Shown here piece after piece: positions 1 through 7,600 of a DNA stretch of 22,640 bases. The DNA is taken from assembly GCA_965371355.1 (NCBI GenBank), contig CBDUYD010000028.1, positions 1 to 22,640 of the forward strand. The letters are read 5' to 3'. The position numbers and the translations under genes were made by a program. A model generated the notes under the pieces. It had not been told where the DNA came from. It saw only the letters and a list, made by a program, of their open reading frames with translations, and made no database searches. This DNA comes from JASJHI01 sp965371355 (GTDB lineage: Bacteria; Actinomycetota; Acidimicrobiia; Acidimicrobiales; Ilumatobacteraceae). Every line of letters starts with the position of its first letter. The stretch's first letter is position 1.

Positions 1-1
1 G

Positions 2-418
2 ATCGACGAGCTGTACACCTGCGACGGTGACGACATCTCCCCGGCGATCAGTTGGATGGCGGTGCCCGACGGTGCGGTCGAACTGGCATTGGTGGTAGTC
101 GACGACGGCGCGGACGGTTCGGTAAGCGACCCGCCGTTCGTCCACTGGGTGATCGCCGGGTTCGATCCGGGAGCGATCTCGCTCGCCGAGGGGGAAGTGC
201 CGATCGGAGCGATCGAGGCGACGAACTCCTTCGGCGACGTCGGCTGGGGCGGACCGTGCCCACCCGTCGGCGACGGACCCCACGAGTACCGCTTCACGCT
301 GCACGCGCTCGCGCAGCAGATCGAGTTGGGCGACGGCGCGCCGGCTGACGAGATGATGCCCTATCTCGACGACCTCACGATCGCCACGGCCGAGTTGACC
401 GGCACCTACGCCCGCTGA
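2..418 (+). CDS. YbhB/YbcL (PEBP) family protein, 5'-truncated
   Basis: The reading frame is open from the window edge at base 2 to TGA at 416-418, so the start codon lies upstream and about 138 C-terminal residues are visible. Family marks: a CDGDDISPAISW block near the visible N-terminus (DGxxxSPxxSW), then PFVHWVIAGF, then GPCPPVGDGPHEYRF, the typical GP-PP-GDGPH-Y-F ligand-pocket motif of phosphatidylethanolamine-binding/Raf-kinase-inhibitor-like proteins. Bacterial members run about 150-190 residues, so roughly the first 20-50 residues are missing; whether these include a signal peptide cannot be seen. The anion-binding pocket is a family property; the physiological ligand of bacterial members is mostly unknown. 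Assignment to the family is firm, role is not. Confidence 0.9.
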   Translation: MDELYTCDGDDISPAISWMAVPDGAVELALVVVDDGADGSVSDPPFVHWVIAGFDPGAISLAEGEVPIGAIEATNSFGDVGWGGPCPPVGDGPHEYRFTLHALAQQIELGDGAPADEMMPYLDDLTIATAELTGTYAR

Positions 419-478
419 CCCCCCGGCCGCCGACGATCCGCCGCCGCTGCCCGACGGGGTCGCCGCGACCGCGGTCGA

Positions 479-484
479 TACCCT
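479..484 (+). promoter_or_regulatory. -10 box (TACCCT) of a leaderless promoter for the rhomboid gene
   Basis: TACCCT ends 6 nt before GTG 491, matching the TANNNT spacing found at many starts in this window. It argues for GTG 491 as the start rather than GTG 485, which touches the box. Confidence 0.5.
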
Positions 485-490
485 GTGGCC

Positions 491-1432
491 GTGCCTCTCC
501 CCCCACCGCCGCCACCGCACGGCGTGCCCGCTCCCCCGCCGTCCGAGCGGCCCGGGGGAACGGCCTCCTGCTACCGGCACCCGGACCGCCAAGCGGGAAG
601 ACGCTGCACGCGGTGCGGAAAACCGACCTGCTCCGAGTGCCTCGTCCAGGCGAGTGTCGGGAGCCATTGCGTCGACTGCGCAAAGGCCGCACGACCCGAC
701 CTCGCGACGCGGGCCCGATTCTGGTCGGCGGGCCAGCACAGCCTCGTCACGTACACCCTGATCGCGGCCAACGTCCTCGTCTTCATCGGTGTCATCGTCT
801 GGACCGGCGACACCGGGGCCCTGACCGGCCAGGTGACGACCGCCCACCTCGATCTCGGGCTCAGCAAGGAGGTGCTCGCCGAGCCGATCGTCTGGAACAC
901 CGGCGAGGGGCTGTTCGTCACGCAACCCGACGGCTGGTACCGGCTCATCACGTCCGGATTCCTGCACTTCGGGATCCTCCACCTCGCGTTCAACATGTAC
1001 TTCCTGTACGTGCTCGGGCCGATGCTCGAACGGCCGCTCGGCCGCGTGCGGTTCTCACTGCTCTACTTCGCGTCGCTCCTCGGCGGGTCGCTCGGCGTCA
1101 TCATCTTCGGCTCGCCGGCGATCAGCGCCGGCGCCTCGGGAGCCGTGTTCGGCCTGCTCGGCGCCGCCACGGTCGGGCTCTGGCGGCGAGGCGTCAACCC
1201 CTTCACCACGGGCATCGGTAGTGCCCTGCTGATCAACCTGTTCATCACGTTCGCGGTGCCCGGCATCTCGATCGGGGGCCACCTCGGCGGCGCCGTGGCC
1301 GGCTCGCTGTGCGCGCTGGTGATGCTCGCTCCCGCCCACCAGCGCGTTCCCCGGTGGGCGACGTATGCGACGCCGGCCGCAATCGGCGTGATCAGCATCG
1401 TCGCCAGCGTGATGCTGGTGAACAGCGTCTGA
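491..1432 (+). CDS. Rhomboid family intramembrane serine protease with N-terminal zinc finger
   Basis: About 313 residues. A proline-rich start is followed by a Cys/His cluster at residues ~27-63 (CYRH, CTRC, CSEC, HCVDC), a B-box-like zinc finger common at the N-terminus of actinobacterial rhomboids. Six or more hydrophobic segments follow. Catalytic features: HLAFN (residues 164-168, the first-helix H-x3-N), GASG with nucleophile Ser216, and GGHLGG with His264. It should cleave membrane proteins within or near their transmembrane segments; substrates are unknown. GTG 491 is preferred because a TACCCT box lies 6 nt upstream; GTG 485 would add two residues. No Shine-Dalgarno sequence is present. 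It is followed by a hairpin at 1441-1461 and is probably monocistronic. Confidence 0.92.
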   Translation: MPLPPPPPPHGVPAPPPSERPGGTASCYRHPDRQAGRRCTRCGKPTCSECLVQASVGSHCVDCAKAARPDLATRARFWSAGQHSLVTYTLIAANVLVFIGVIVWTGDTGALTGQVTTAHLDLGLSKEVLAEPIVWNTGEGLFVTQPDGWYRLITSGFLHFGILHLAFNMYFLYVLGPMLERPLGRVRFSLLYFASLLGGSLGVIIFGSPAISAGASGAVFGLLGAATVGLWRRGVNPFTTGIGSALLINLFITFAVPGISIGGHLGGAVAGSLCALVMLAPAHQRVPRWATYATPAAIGVISIVASVMLVNSV

Positions 1433-1440
1433 CGATGAGC

Positions 1441-1461
1441 GCGGATCGATCGGGGATCCGC
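1441..1461 (+). terminator. Candidate hairpin terminator after the rhomboid gene
   Basis: GCGGATC (1441-1447) and GATCCGC (1455-1461) form a perfect 7-bp stem with a 7-nt loop, 8 nt after the rhomboid stop. No T-run follows, as is usual in high-GC actinobacteria, so terminator function is inferred. Confidence 0.35.
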
Positions 1462-1502
1462 TCCCGGTTGGGGCCCGCCCGATCCGCTGCGACGATGACC
1501 AC

Positions 1503-3170
1503 ATGACGCTTCGCGAGGCACACATCGATCGGATGCGCGACGGCGCATTCGACGTGCTGGTCGTCGGCGGGGGCATCAACGGCGCGGTGAGCGCGGCATC
1601 GCTTGCGGGACGCGGGGCGTCGGTCGCGCTGATCGACCGTGGCGACTTCGCCGGATTCACGAGCCAGGCATCGTCGAACCTGGTGTGGGGTGGCTTCAAG
1701 TACCTCGAGAACTACGAGTTCCTCCTCGTCCGCAAGCTGTGTCGATCGCGAAACCGCCTGATGAAGGCATACCCGGACAACATCAGAGAGGTTCCGTTCT
1801 ACGCCGCTCTCGACGAGTCGGCCCCCCACAGCCCTCGTTTCGCCGGGCTCGGGGCGCTCGCCTACTGGATCATCGGTGGGTTCGGGACACGGCCTCCGCG
1901 CCTCCTCGACACAGCTCGCATCGAGGCCGAGGAACCCGCGATCGACACCACGTCGGTACGCGGTGGGATCGAGTATCGCGACGGTCTCCTGACCGACAAC
2001 GACGCCCGCTTCGTCTTCGCGTTCGTCCGATCGGCGATCGAGGCGGGAGCGGCGGCTGCCAACTACGTCGAGCTCGTCGGCCTGCAGCGCGACGGCGACC
2101 GTTGGATAGCGACACTGCGCGACGTCGATCGCGACGAGGTGTTCAGCACGACCGCGTCGACGATCGTCAACGCCGCCGGACCGTTCGTCGACGAGCTGAA
2201 CCGCGAGTGGGGCATCGCGACGAAGCGGCGGCTCGTGTACTCGAAGGGGATTCACCTCGTCGTCCCGCGTCTCACCACGCGAGACCATGACAAGGTGCTC
2301 GCCTTCTACGACGACACGCAGCGGCTGTTCTACGTGATCCCGATGGGTCGCCGCTCGGTGATCGGCACGACCGACACCCGCGTCGACACCCCGTACACCG
2401 ACGTGACCGACGACGATGTCGACTTCCTGCTCGGCCAGATCAACTCCCGTCTCGACCTCGACGCGCCGCTGACGAGGCACGACGTGATCGCCGGCCGCAC
2501 CGGTGTACGGCCGCTGGTCGTCGGCGTCCGTAGCGGTGACCATGCCGATGTCGACTGGACCAAGCTGAGCCGCAAGCACGCCGTCGAGGCCGACCGGGCG
2601 AAGCGGATCGTGACGATCTTCGGCGGGAAGCTGACCGACTGCCTCAACGTCGGCCACGAGGTGGCCGCCGCTGTCGAGCGCCTCGGGATCCCGCTCGAGC
2701 ACGATCTGCACAACTGGTACGGAGAGCCCGCCGCGGCGACGAGACTCGAGTTCTTCCGCCAGGCGAGGCTGATGAAGCTCGACGACGCCCGCGACAAGCC
2801 CGACACCGAGCCGCTGTCCGACCGGCTGTGGCGACGCTACGGTCGTCGGGCGTTCGCGATGCTCGACTCGATCCGGCAGGATCCGACGATGGCCGAGGAT
2901 GTGATGGGTTCGGCCGACTACCTGAGGGTCGAGTTGCACACCGCCGCGCAGTCCGAGATGGTCACCAAGCTCGAGGACTTCATGCGTCGCCGATCGAAGA
3001 TCGAGCTCGTCGTCCCCGACGCCGACATCGAGGCCTCGTCCGGACTCCGCGAAGTCGCCGAGATCCTCTTCGGCCACGATGCCGACCACCGCCTGGCCGA
3101 GTACTTCGGCGGGGCCGATCAGGTTCCGGAGGCGATGCGCTCGCCGTCGACGTCGAATCGGACGGGCTGA
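1503..3170 (+). CDS. glpD: FAD-dependent glycerol-3-phosphate dehydrogenase (GlpD/GlpA family)
   Basis: 555 residues, the usual length for aerobic-type GlpD. Oxidises sn-glycerol 3-phosphate to dihydroxyacetone phosphate with FAD, passing electrons to the quinone pool at the inner membrane face. The N-terminal Rossmann fingerprint VLVVGGGINGA (18-28) is followed by SNLVWGGFKYLE (58-69), equivalent to the conserved SSKLIHGGLRYLE segment of GlpD but with Trp for His. FYVIPMGRRSVIGTTDT in the middle and a helical C-terminal DAO_C-type domain (from about residue 440) complete the family pattern. ATG 1503 has a weak -10-like GACGAT 6 nt upstream and no Shine-Dalgarno. No glycerol kinase or facilitator is adjacent. 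The MtfA-like gene begins 5 nt after the stop, suggesting co-transcription. Another FAD-dependent oxidoreductase specificity within this subfamily is possible. Confidence 0.88.
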   Translation: MTLREAHIDRMRDGAFDVLVVGGGINGAVSAASLAGRGASVALIDRGDFAGFTSQASSNLVWGGFKYLENYEFLLVRKLCRSRNRLMKAYPDNIREVPFYAALDESAPHSPRFAGLGALAYWIIGGFGTRPPRLLDTARIEAEEPAIDTTSVRGGIEYRDGLLTDNDARFVFAFVRSAIEAGAAAANYVELVGLQRDGDRWIATLRDVDRDEVFSTTASTIVNAAGPFVDELNREWGIATKRRLVYSKGIHLVVPRLTTRDHDKVLAFYDDTQRLFYVIPMGRRSVIGTTDTRVDTPYTDVTDDDVDFLLGQINSRLDLDAPLTRHDVIAGRTGVRPLVVGVRSGDHADVDWTKLSRKHAVEADRAKRIVTIFGGKLTDCLNVGHEVAAAVERLGIPLEHDLHNWYGEPAAATRLEFFRQARLMKLDDARDKPDTEPLSDRLWRRYGRRAFAMLDSIRQDPTMAEDVMGSADYLRVELHTAAQSEMVTKLEDFMRRRSKIELVVPDADIEASSGLREVAEILFGHDADHRLAEYFGGADQVPEAMRSPSTSNRTG

Positions 3171-3175
3171 GCGGC

Positions 3176-3943
3176 GTGCTGTCGCGCCTGCGCCGCCTCC
3201 TCGTGCGCCCGGAACCCGAGTTCGACCCGCGCTGGGACGAACTGCTCGCCGCCGAGTTCCAGCATTGGCGGGCCCTCACGGCAGACGAGCGCGAACGGAT
3301 GCAGTGGCTGCTGAGCGGGTTCGTCGACGGATGGAGGTGGGAGGCCGCGAAGGACTTCGACCTCACCGAGGAGGTCAAGGTGCTGATCGCTGCCCAGGCC
3401 GCGATGCTGCTCCTCGGCCTCGAGATCGACGAGTTCCCGTACCTCAGCTCGGTCATCGTGCACCCGTCGACCGTGCGACTGTCGGGTCACTACGCGATGG
3501 GGGGCGGCCTGATGTCATCGAGCCCGCGGACCCTGCTCGGCCAGGCCCAGTACCGGGGACCGGTGGTGCTCTCATGGTCGGCCGCGAGGTCCGGGGCGCG
3601 CCGGCCCGAGCGCGGGCAGAACGTCGTGTACCACGAGTTCGCCCACCGACTCGACATGCTCGACGGCGTCACCGATGGCACGCCACCACTCGATGACGAG
3701 GCCGACCGCCGACGATGGGTCGAGGTGTGCACGACCGCCTACGACGCCGTCCGCGCCCAGGGCTCGCCCGTGCTGCGCCCGTACGCCGGCACGAACCCGG
3801 CCGAGTTCTTCGCCGTCGCAACCGAGGTGTTCTTCAACCGTCCGCACGACCTCTGCGAGCACGAACCGGCGCTCTACCAGGAGCTACGCGGGTTCTACAA
3901 GCAGGACCCCGCAGCCCGCGGACCCTCGGCGAACCGAGTGTGA
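3176..3943 (+). CDS. MtfA-like zinc-dependent peptidase (M90 family)
   Basis: 255 residues, close to E. coli MtfA (about 265). HEFAH (153-157) is the HExxH zinc site of this gluzincin-like family, and Glu210 in NPAEFFA is the probable third ligand. The conserved segments LIAAQAAMLLLGL (70-82), a YRGPVVLSW strand (126-134) and the LYQELRGFYKQDP tail support the assignment. In enterobacteria MtfA binds the sugar-PTS regulator Mlc and has aminopeptidase activity; no Mlc is visible here, so that link should not be assumed. The start is taken as GTG 3176, 5 nt after the glpD stop and the only start codon near the domain boundary; upstream frame extension runs through glpD and is out-of-frame read-through. 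No Shine-Dalgarno or -10 is evident, so translational coupling to glpD is likely. Confidence 0.88.
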   Translation: MLSRLRRLLVRPEPEFDPRWDELLAAEFQHWRALTADERERMQWLLSGFVDGWRWEAAKDFDLTEEVKVLIAAQAAMLLLGLEIDEFPYLSSVIVHPSTVRLSGHYAMGGGLMSSSPRTLLGQAQYRGPVVLSWSAARSGARRPERGQNVVYHEFAHRLDMLDGVTDGTPPLDDEADRRRWVEVCTTAYDAVRAQGSPVLRPYAGTNPAEFFAVATEVFFNRPHDLCEHEPALYQELRGFYKQDPAARGPSANRV

Positions 3944-3966
3944 CACCCCTCGTTCATCATTGGGGT

Positions 3967-4200
3967 ATGAAGAACATCGTCGCAATCCCCCACCGGGCCG
4001 ACGCCCCGATCGAGGCGGCCGAACAGCTCAGCCTGCTTCCGAACCACGAGGTGGCCTCCCGCTTCCGCCTCGCCGAGGAGACACGCCAGCTCGGGCTCCG
4101 ACACATCGCCGAGATCCGCGAGATGCTCGCCGAGCGTGAGACGGCCGCCACGAAGAACATGGTCCACCGGCTCCCACCGCGCACGCGGCGTGCGGCATGA
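3967..4200 (+). CDS. Small conserved-looking protein of unknown function (77 aa)
   Basis: A 77-residue ORF from ATG 3967, 23 nt after the mtfA-like stop. It has no signal peptide or membrane segment. The centre (about residues 24-58, SLLPNHEVASRFRLAEETRQLGLRHIAEIRE...) reads as a charged amphipathic helix region, with a basic tail ending PPRTRRAA. Short actinobacterial ORFs of similar style (NHEVASRFRL...GL-HIAEIR) are familiar but I know no function. A CATCAT sequence 6 nt upstream is a weak match to the -10 box used elsewhere here. Coding is supported by a natural helix-like composition and its neat fit between two genes. It could be a small nucleic-acid-binding or regulatory protein; that is a guess. 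Confidence 0.65.
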   Translation: MKNIVAIPHRADAPIEAAEQLSLLPNHEVASRFRLAEETRQLGLRHIAEIREMLAERETAATKNMVHRLPPRTRRAA

Positions 4201-4248
4201 GTCGGCTGTGTGGTCAGCGGGCCGCCGCAGCCGCGTTCCAATCGATCG

Positions 4249-5232
4249 TCAGCCGGCGCTCGGCGACAGGTCGCGCACCGCCGTCCAGTAGTCGAGTTCG
4301 GGGTCGAATGGCATGATCGCCAGCGAACTGGTCGTCACCCCGTTGTCGAAGTATGCCCGGATCTTGTCGCGGCACTCCGCCGCTGAGCCGTGCACGATGA
4401 TCTCGTCGACCACCGAGTCGGGGATCTGGGCGAGTGCCTCCTTTCGGTCGCCCGCCCTCCAGGCGTCCCACATCCCACGGAGCTGATCGCCTCGACCGAG
4501 CCACTCGTGGAACGCCGCGTACACCGGCACGTTGAGGTACGCCGCGATCGCGAACTTCGCCGCCGAGCGCACCGCCTCGGTGTTCTCGCTCGGACACACG
4601 AAGATCCGGGCCACGATTTCGCGATCGGCACCCCCGGCGGCATCGTTGACGATCTTCACCACCGTCGACACGTCGTCGGGTGACAACCAGTTGATGATCG
4701 CGCCGTCGGCGTCGCGGCCCGCGAGCCGCAACATTCCTTCGCGCAGTGCCGCGACGAGGATGGGCGGCGTCTGCGCCGGTCGCACGCCGAGCCGGAAACC
4801 GTTCACCTCGAAGGTGTCGTATGTGCGCCGCACCTTCTCGCCGCTGAGCGCCTCCTTCAGGAACATCACGACGTCGCGCACCTTCTTGTACGGCTCCTCG
4901 AAGGGCACGCCGTTCCACCGCTCGACGATCACGCTGCTCGACGATCCGACGCCGAACGCGAACCGCCCGGGAGCCGCATCGGCCAGCGATGCGACGCTCT
5001 GGGCGAGGCAGGCGGGCGCGCGTGTGTAGGCGGGGACGATCGCTGTGCCGAGTCGCAGCCGCGGCTCCCATGCGGCGGCCAGCGCGAGCGGTGTGAACGC
5101 GTCGGCGCCGTCGGACTCGGCCGACCAGATGTCGGTGTAGCCGAGGTCCCAGACCTGCGATAGTCGCTCGCGGTGGGTGTGGAGTGGACCTGGGAGCGGA
5201 ACGGTGAGGCCGGGACGGATCGGAAGCGCCAT
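4249..5232 (-). CDS. LLM class F420-dependent oxidoreductase
   Basis: 327 residues, a typical luciferase-like (alpha/beta)8-barrel flavin/F420 oxidoreductase. The N-terminus (GLTVPLPGPLHTHRERL..DLGYTDIWSAES..ADAFTPLALAAAW..RLRLGTAIVPAYTRAP), then APGRFAFGVGSSSSVIVERWNG, resembles the actinobacterial subgroup around mycobacterial Rv3093c (recollection, not searched). These enzymes transfer hydride to or from coenzyme F420 on alcohols, imines or enoates; the substrate is unknown. ATG 5232 has TAGTGT 7 nt upstream. The thioesterase gene lies upstream on the same strand, 51 nt away, so the two may form a lipid or xenobiotic acid module though each has its own -10 box. The gene converges with the 77-residue ORF at its 3' end. 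Confidence 0.92.
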   Translation of the reverse strand: MALPIRPGLTVPLPGPLHTHRERLSQVWDLGYTDIWSAESDGADAFTPLALAAAWEPRLRLGTAIVPAYTRAPACLAQSVASLADAAPGRFAFGVGSSSSVIVERWNGVPFEEPYKKVRDVVMFLKEALSGEKVRRTYDTFEVNGFRLGVRPAQTPPILVAALREGMLRLAGRDADGAIINWLSPDDVSTVVKIVNDAAGGADREIVARIFVCPSENTEAVRSAAKFAIAAYLNVPVYAAFHEWLGRGDQLRGMWDAWRAGDRKEALAQIPDSVVDEIIVHGSAAECRDKIRAYFDNGVTTSSLAIMPFDPELDYWTAVRDLSPSAG

Positions 5233-5239
5233 GTTGCCG

Positions 5240-5245
5240 ACACTA
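5240..5245 (-). promoter_or_regulatory. -10 box (TAGTGT) for the F420-dependent oxidoreductase
   Basis: On the minus strand TAGTGT ends 7 nt before ATG 5232, with no Shine-Dalgarno sequence between, consistent with a leaderless transcript. Confidence 0.5.
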
Positions 5246-5283
5246 CGCAGGCGCCGGAGCGGCTGGCGACCCAGCTCTTCGCC

Positions 5284-6093
5284 TCAGCCGTCGTCGGTCC
5301 AGAAGCGCACGATCACGCTCTGGCTGGCGGACGCCAGGAGCGTGCCGTCCTCGGCGAACATGTTGACCAGCCCGTGCCCGAATCCGCGCTCGACCGCCTG
5401 CACGCGGATGTCCATCAGCACCCATTCGGTCGGCACCATCCGCCCGACTCGGAGCGTGTTGTCGAGGCTGTTTCCGCCGCCCCGGACACCGAGCGCCTGC
5501 CCGATCCCGCTCGGCACGAAGTCGCCGAGAATCGCCAGCGTCGTCGCGTCCATCCCGGTCAGCACGTCGGGAATCCGTGCCCACAGCACGAACTGCCCGT
5601 CGCTCTGGGTTCCGTCGAGTTCGTCGATCCCGCGGCCCTTGACCAGTCGCTGGTCGAGGCGTTCATTGATCGTCCCGGCCGAGTCGGAGTGCGTCGGGCG
5701 GGGTGGGCACTCCGACGGAGGGGGCAGCTCGGAGGGCATCGCCTCCCACTGGCCCGAGTACTCGATCGGCCGCTCGCCGAGCGCTGCGTTGACGGTGAGG
5801 ATCTCGCGGTCCGCGACGTGGCAGACCGCCCGGGCCTGGGTGACCTGATTCCCCTCGACAGCGATCCGCACGTCGACGTCGACCACCTCGCCCGGCCTGG
5901 CGTAGGACAGGTACTGGGCGGTCGCCCAGATGCACTGCCTACCCGAGGTGCCCTCCATCGCCGAGATCGCCGCGGCGAGTCCCGAGCCGCCGAACAGGAA
6001 CCCACCCGAGGTCGAGATACCCGGTGTGACGGGCAGCTTCCAGCGGAACCGATTGTGTGTCGGCTCGAGGCCGAGGAAGGTGCGCGAGTCCAT
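5284..6093 (-). CDS. TesB-like acyl-CoA thioesterase domain protein (double hotdog)
   Basis: 269 residues from ATG 6093. The layout fits tandem hotdog folds of the TesB/acyl-CoA thioesterase II type: first half with ISTSGGFLFGGSGLAAAISAME and the hotdog core strands ATAQYLSYARPGEVVDVDVRI and QVTQARAVCHVADREILTVNAALG; second half with FVLWARIPD..ATLAILGDFVPSGIGQALG, SLDNTLRVGRMVPTEWVLMDIRVQAVERGFGHGLVNMFAEDGTLLASASQSVIV, the characteristic dimethyl-ester-like end of the TesB fold (slDhsirfhr..WlLyd...a..grg...g.l....G.LvAs..Qe...r). It should hydrolyse acyl-CoA to free acid and CoA; chain length is unknown. A longer open frame to 6246 exists but runs into the divergent amidase; TACGAT 9 nt before ATG 6093 supports the shorter start. 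Confidence 0.85.
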   Translation of the reverse strand: MDSRTFLGLEPTHNRFRWKLPVTPGISTSGGFLFGGSGLAAAISAMEGTSGRQCIWATAQYLSYARPGEVVDVDVRIAVEGNQVTQARAVCHVADREILTVNAALGERPIEYSGQWEAMPSELPPPSECPPRPTHSDSAGTINERLDQRLVKGRGIDELDGTQSDGQFVLWARIPDVLTGMDATTLAILGDFVPSGIGQALGVRGGGNSLDNTLRVGRMVPTEWVLMDIRVQAVERGFGHGLVNMFAEDGTLLASASQSVIVRFWTDDG

Positions 6094-6102
6094 GCGGAGA
6101 GG

Positions 6103-6108
6103 ATCGTA
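6103..6108 (-). promoter_or_regulatory. -10 box (TACGAT) for the thioesterase gene
   Basis: On the minus strand TACGAT ends 9 nt before ATG 6093. It sits back to back with the amidase -10 box only 9 bp away inside a 37-bp divergent intergenic region. Confidence 0.45.
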
Positions 6109-6117
6109 GGCGCAACG

Positions 6118-6123
6118 TAGAGT
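6118..6123 (+). promoter_or_regulatory. -10 box (TAGAGT) for the amidase gene
   Basis: TAGAGT ends 7 nt before ATG 6131, with no Shine-Dalgarno sequence, fitting the leaderless pattern of the window. Confidence 0.5.
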
Positions 6124-6130
6124 CCGCCGA

Positions 6131-7564
6131 ATGGACACGAACGAGGCCACCGACACGATGCCCGACACCTGGCACGGTGACGCGGTCGGACTGGTCGAGG
6201 CGTTCCGCAACGGCGAGCGGTCGCCGGTCGAGGAACTCGGGGCCACGTATCGGGCGATCGACGCGAGCGATCTGAACGCCGTCTGCTACACCGACCGTGA
6301 CGCGGCGATCGCCGCGGCCCGCGCCGCCGACGTCAGCCTCCCCTTCGGCGGAGTGCCCCTCGGTGTCAAGGAACTCAATCAGGTCGAGGGCTGGCCCGAC
6401 ACCGAGGCATCCGTACCGCTCAGGGATCGGATCGCGACGCACACGACCACACAGGTCCGGCGGCTCGTCGAACTCGGCGGCGCAGTGCTCGCCGGGCAGA
6501 CCACGTCGAGCGAGTTCGGCGGGGTCAACGTCACGCGCACTCACCTGCACGGCGTCACCCACAACCCATGGCAGCACGGTCGCACGCCGGGCGGTTCGTC
6601 GGGGGGCTCGGCCGCCGCGGTCGCCGGCGGGATCTTCCCGATCGCCACGGGCGGTGACGGCGGCGGGTCGATCCGCATCCCGGCAGGTTTCACCGGGCTG
6701 GTCGGGCTGAAGGGCACCTTCGGCCGAATCCCGCTCGGACCTCACCACGAGTACGGCAACCTCACCGTCGCAACCGGGTGTATGGCGCGATCGGTGCGCG
6801 ACACCGCCCGCTGGTTCGACGTGGCGAACGGCCACGATCCCACCGATCCCCTCAGCCTGCCGCGTGTCGATGGCTGGGAACTCGCGCTCGGGTCCCACGG
6901 CGAAGCGCTGCGCGGCAACAGGGTCGCGGTCGTCCCCGACTGGGGCGGCGCAACCGTCTCACCGGTGATGTGGGAGCTGCTCGACGAGGCGGCGACCCTG
7001 CTGATCGGCGATGTCGGAATGCGCCGCGTGGATGTCGACAGCACCCTGCCGCGGATGGGAGGAGCCTGGGCGATATCGGGCAACCTCGCCACCCGTGCGT
7101 TGCTCGGCGACCTCTGGCCCGACTGCGCGGACGACCTCACATTCGAGATGCGCCGCGGACTCGAGGCTTCCGAGGGCCGCTACGGCGAGGAGTCGCGGGC
7201 GCGCATCGAGCGCCGACGAATGGAACTGAACGAGGCGATGGCTCGCATCTTCGACCCGGGTCGAGACGGGGTCGACTTCATCATCGCCGCCGCAAACCCC
7301 GACACCGCCTTCGCGGCGGAGGGACCGTTGCCCTCGGTATTCGGCGGGATCGACGCGGGTGCGCGCAACAACGGATTGCTCACCTTCCCCGCGAACCTCC
7401 ACGGCAATCCCGCGATCTCCGTCCCGGCGGGCACGATCGACGGCTTGCCGATCGGACTGCAGATCATCGGTCGCCACTTCACCGAGCCTCTCCTGCTCGA
7501 ACTCGCGCTCACGATCCAGCGCAATCGCCCCTGGCCGCTCGTCGCTCCCAATCGGTCCGCGTAA
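6131..7564 (+). CDS. Amidase (amidase signature family)
   Basis: 477 residues, standard for the family. The Ser-cisSer-Lys catalytic triad is visible: Lys80 in PLGVKEL, cis-Ser156 in GRTPGGSSGGSAAAVAGG, and nucleophile Ser180 in GGDGGGSIRIPAGFTGLVGLKGT; the 24-residue spacing between the two serines equals that of known members. The C-terminal NLHGNPAISVPAGTIDGLPIGLQIIGRHF segment is also typical. It hydrolyses a carboxamide to acid and ammonia, probably in the cytoplasm since no signal peptide is seen. The acyl-CoA synthetase starts 36 nt downstream, suggesting that the released acid is then activated to its CoA thioester; this link is inferred. It is not GatA: no GatB or GatC is nearby and the sequence lacks the GatA context. 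ATG 6131 has a -10 box 7 nt upstream; ATG 6158 is an alternative. Confidence 0.93.
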   Translation: MDTNEATDTMPDTWHGDAVGLVEAFRNGERSPVEELGATYRAIDASDLNAVCYTDRDAAIAAARAADVSLPFGGVPLGVKELNQVEGWPDTEASVPLRDRIATHTTTQVRRLVELGGAVLAGQTTSSEFGGVNVTRTHLHGVTHNPWQHGRTPGGSSGGSAAAVAGGIFPIATGGDGGGSIRIPAGFTGLVGLKGTFGRIPLGPHHEYGNLTVATGCMARSVRDTARWFDVANGHDPTDPLSLPRVDGWELALGSHGEALRGNRVAVVPDWGGATVSPVMWELLDEAATLLIGDVGMRRVDVDSTLPRMGGAWAISGNLATRALLGDLWPDCADDLTFEMRRGLEASEGRYGEESRARIERRRMELNEAMARIFDPGRDGVDFIIAAANPDTAFAAEGPLPSVFGGIDAGARNNGLLTFPANLHGNPAISVPAGTIDGLPIGLQIIGRHFTEPLLLELALTIQRNRPWPLVAPNRSA

Positions 7565-7586
7565 CACCACCCGCCCGCTGCGCGAT

Positions 7587-7592
7587 TACCTT
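7587..7592 (+). promoter_or_regulatory. -10 box (TACCTT) for the acyl-CoA synthetase
   Basis: TACCTT ends 8 nt before ATG 7601. It would give the ligase its own leaderless transcript in addition to read-through from the amidase. Confidence 0.45.
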
Positions 7593-7600
7593 CGCCATCT

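Noticed and set aside
1392..3089. 565-codon minus-strand open frame opposite glpD
   Set aside because: It is the antisense of glpD in a GC-rich genome; the product is Arg/Asp/Val-rich without any recognisable domain.
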